Shown here piece by piece: positions 17,942 through 19,007 of a stretch of 19,007 bases of DNA. The DNA is from Myxococcota bacterium. GTDB taxonomy: Bacteria > Myxococcota_A > UBA9160 > PR03. A model generated the notes under the pieces. The model saw nothing but the letters and a program-made list of their open reading frames with translations. It made no database searches and was not told the origin of the DNA. The stretch covers positions 1 through 19,007 of the forward strand of contig JASJBO010000069.1 in the NCBI GenBank assembly GCA_030066475.1, read 5' to 3'. The position numbers and the translations under genes were made by a program. Each line of letters begins with the position of its first letter. Positions within the stretch are counted from its first letter, which is position 1.

Positions 17942-19007
17942 GCCGCCACGAGCGCCGACTCGATTCGACGGCTGCGGGGCGCGCTTGGTACTCGGCTGAT
18001 CGTGCGGGCTTCTTGGGGGAGGCCCCGGGCTCGATCGTCGCGGAGCTTGCCAGCAGCGCAGCTTCGCAGGGCTGGCACATCGAGACGCAACAGCATCGGG
18101 AGTGGAAAGCAAGCGTCTCCATTCTGCAGAGTGGCATCCATCCCAGCGTCTCTTCTCGTATCGAGATCGTCCAAAGCGCACTCCGGGAGTCTGGGCTCGC
18201 GGCCTATACGGACGTGATTCTCGAGTACGACTTCCGCCGCCGTGGACTTCGGATTGATTGCATCCTCCTGGCGCCTGGGGTGATCGCCGTGCTGGAGTTC
18301 AAGCGATCGAGGCTCTCTCCGGCCGATGCGGATCAAGTTGCGAACTACTGTGTGAACCTCGTCGAGTTCCACGAGGAGACGCGACGGCTCTGCGGAGAGG
18401 AGCAATCCATCGTGGTTCCAATCCTCGTCCAGACGGAGGGCGAGCCCGCCAGCAGCGTCGATGAAGACCATGGCTTCTTTGAGCGTCCGTGGGCTGCCGT
18501 GCTGCGCAATCCGATCCGTTGCGGTCCGGGCGGGCTTAGCCGGGCTCTCACTGAGGCCCTCGAACTCAGGCGGGGGCAAGCCGCGCCGAGTCGAGATGCC
18601 TGGCTAGCATCTCGGTTTTCTCCATCGTCGTCGATCCTCGACGCTGCCATCTCGCTCTTCGGGGCCCACGACGTAAGCGCGATTCACGAGCACGCGGGCT
18701 CCATAGAGCAGATCGAAGCCACGATCGCCGAAGTGGCGAGCCAGATCGATCTTGCCCAGGAGCAGAAGCGGAACAGCATCGTGTTCGTCTCAGGCGCTCC
18801 TGGCGCCGGCAAGACGCTGGTTGGCCTCCAGCTTGCGTTCGACGAGAGGTATCGCGAGGACGCGGTCTTCGTTACAGGCAATGCTCCGTTGGTCGACGTG
18901 CTAACAGAGGCACTCAAGCGCTCCTACAAGAGAACGACGGCTCGGACAGGAGGAGTGCTCTCTGGCTATCCGCGCGAGAACGCGCGCCTGGTGATCGAGA
19001 ACGCCAC
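17938..19007 (+). CDS. PD-(D/E)XK nuclease-like domain fused to DUF2075-type helicase, 3' end cut by window edge
   Basis: The frame opens with GTG 17938 overlapping the SWIM stop (GTGA) and stays open to the right edge (356 residues). The N-terminus (RAWYSADRAGFLGEAPGSIV, then EWKASVSIL) resembles DUF2075 proteins. Residues about 85-140 show a PD-(D/E)XK nuclease pattern: Asp107 in LRIDCIL, Glu120 and Lys122 in VLEFK, and Gln133...Tyr137 like the RecB/Cas4 QxxxY motif. A Walker A, SGAPGAGKT, lies at 285-293. This matches the DUF2075/Schlafen group-3-like helicase family with an N-terminal nuclease-like region. The remaining helicase motifs lie beyond the window. G+C is lower than its neighbours (60% at 18721-18780 against 75% at 14401-14460), with many codons ending in A or T, suggesting later acquisition. 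An antiparallel open frame (17500-18579) is a shadow. Confidence 0.85.
   Translation, partial: MSRHERRLDSTAAGRAWYSADRAGFLGEAPGSIVAELASSAASQGWHIETQQHREWKASVSILQSGIHPSVSSRIEIVQSALRESGLAAYTDVILEYDFRRRGLRIDCILLAPGVIAVLEFKRSRLSPADADQVANYCVNLVEFHEETRRLCGEEQSIVVPILVQTEGEPASSVDEDHGFFERPWAAVLRNPIRCGPGGLSRALTEALELRRGQAAPSRDAWLASRFSPSSSILDAAISLFGAHDVSAIHEHAGSIEQIEATIAEVASQIDLAQEQKRNSIVFVSGAPGAGKTLVGLQLAFDERYREDAVFVTGNAPLVDVLTEALKRSYKRTTARTGGVLSGYPRENARLVIENA

Noticed and set aside
17500..18579. 359-codon minus-strand frame opposite the SWIM and DUF2075 genes
   Set aside because: It has no recognisable motif and lies opposite two genes with clear zinc-finger, nuclease and Walker motifs.
14155..19007. 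DISARM or BREX system
   Set aside because: DISARM would need a methyltransferase and DrmA/DrmB. BREX would need PglX/PglZ/BrxC. None is visible in the window, though the right edge cuts the locus.

Overview
The window is very GC-rich bacterial DNA (one 60-base line, 14401-14460, counts 75% G+C). Genes are packed tightly, often with stop and start codons overlapping by four bases (TTGA, ATGA, GTGA). A bacterial V/A-type ATPase operon, a secreted dockerin-like protein with DUF1566 domains, and DUF222/HNH genes suggest an environmental lineage of the former Deltaproteobacteria (Myxococcota/Desulfobacterota-like). This is inference only; no rRNA or marker gene is present. No tRNA, rRNA, CRISPR array or insertion sequence was found.

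Left block (1-5338, minus strand): a cytidylate kinase-like protein, then V/A-type ATPase subunits in the order G, C, I, K, F, E. Subunit E runs off the left edge, and A, B and D presumably lie beyond it. The genes are 1-18 bases apart or overlap by four bases, so they look like one transcript. Placing C before I and putting a nucleotide-kinase-like gene first are the unusual points.

Middle block (5466-10498, minus strand): a 1269-residue secreted protein with two sets of about seven propeller-like repeats, two DUF1566 domains and a calcium-binding dockerin-like tail. Its stop codon overlaps the TTG start of a Tat-exported CapA-family metallophosphatase. It may share a transcript with the ATPase operon 128 bases downstream.

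Divergent from it is a glutamate/aspartate-type symporter (10554-11774, plus). Its 3' end overlaps by 110 bases a convergent DUF222/HNH endonuclease gene (11665-13650, minus). Between that gene and the next block lies about 500 bp with no intact gene but with a plausible frameshifted gene remnant.

Right block (14155-19007, plus): a SNF2-family ATPase with an N-terminal SNF2-associated domain, a SWIM zinc-finger protein with a histone-H1-like Lys/Ala tail, and, overlapping its stop codon, a lower-GC gene for a PD-(D/E)XK nuclease fused to a DUF2075-type helicase, cut by the right edge. SNF2 plus SWIM is a recognised bacterial pair. The coupled nuclease-helicase of different base composition makes this three-gene set the best candidate here for an undescribed DNA-processing or defence module.
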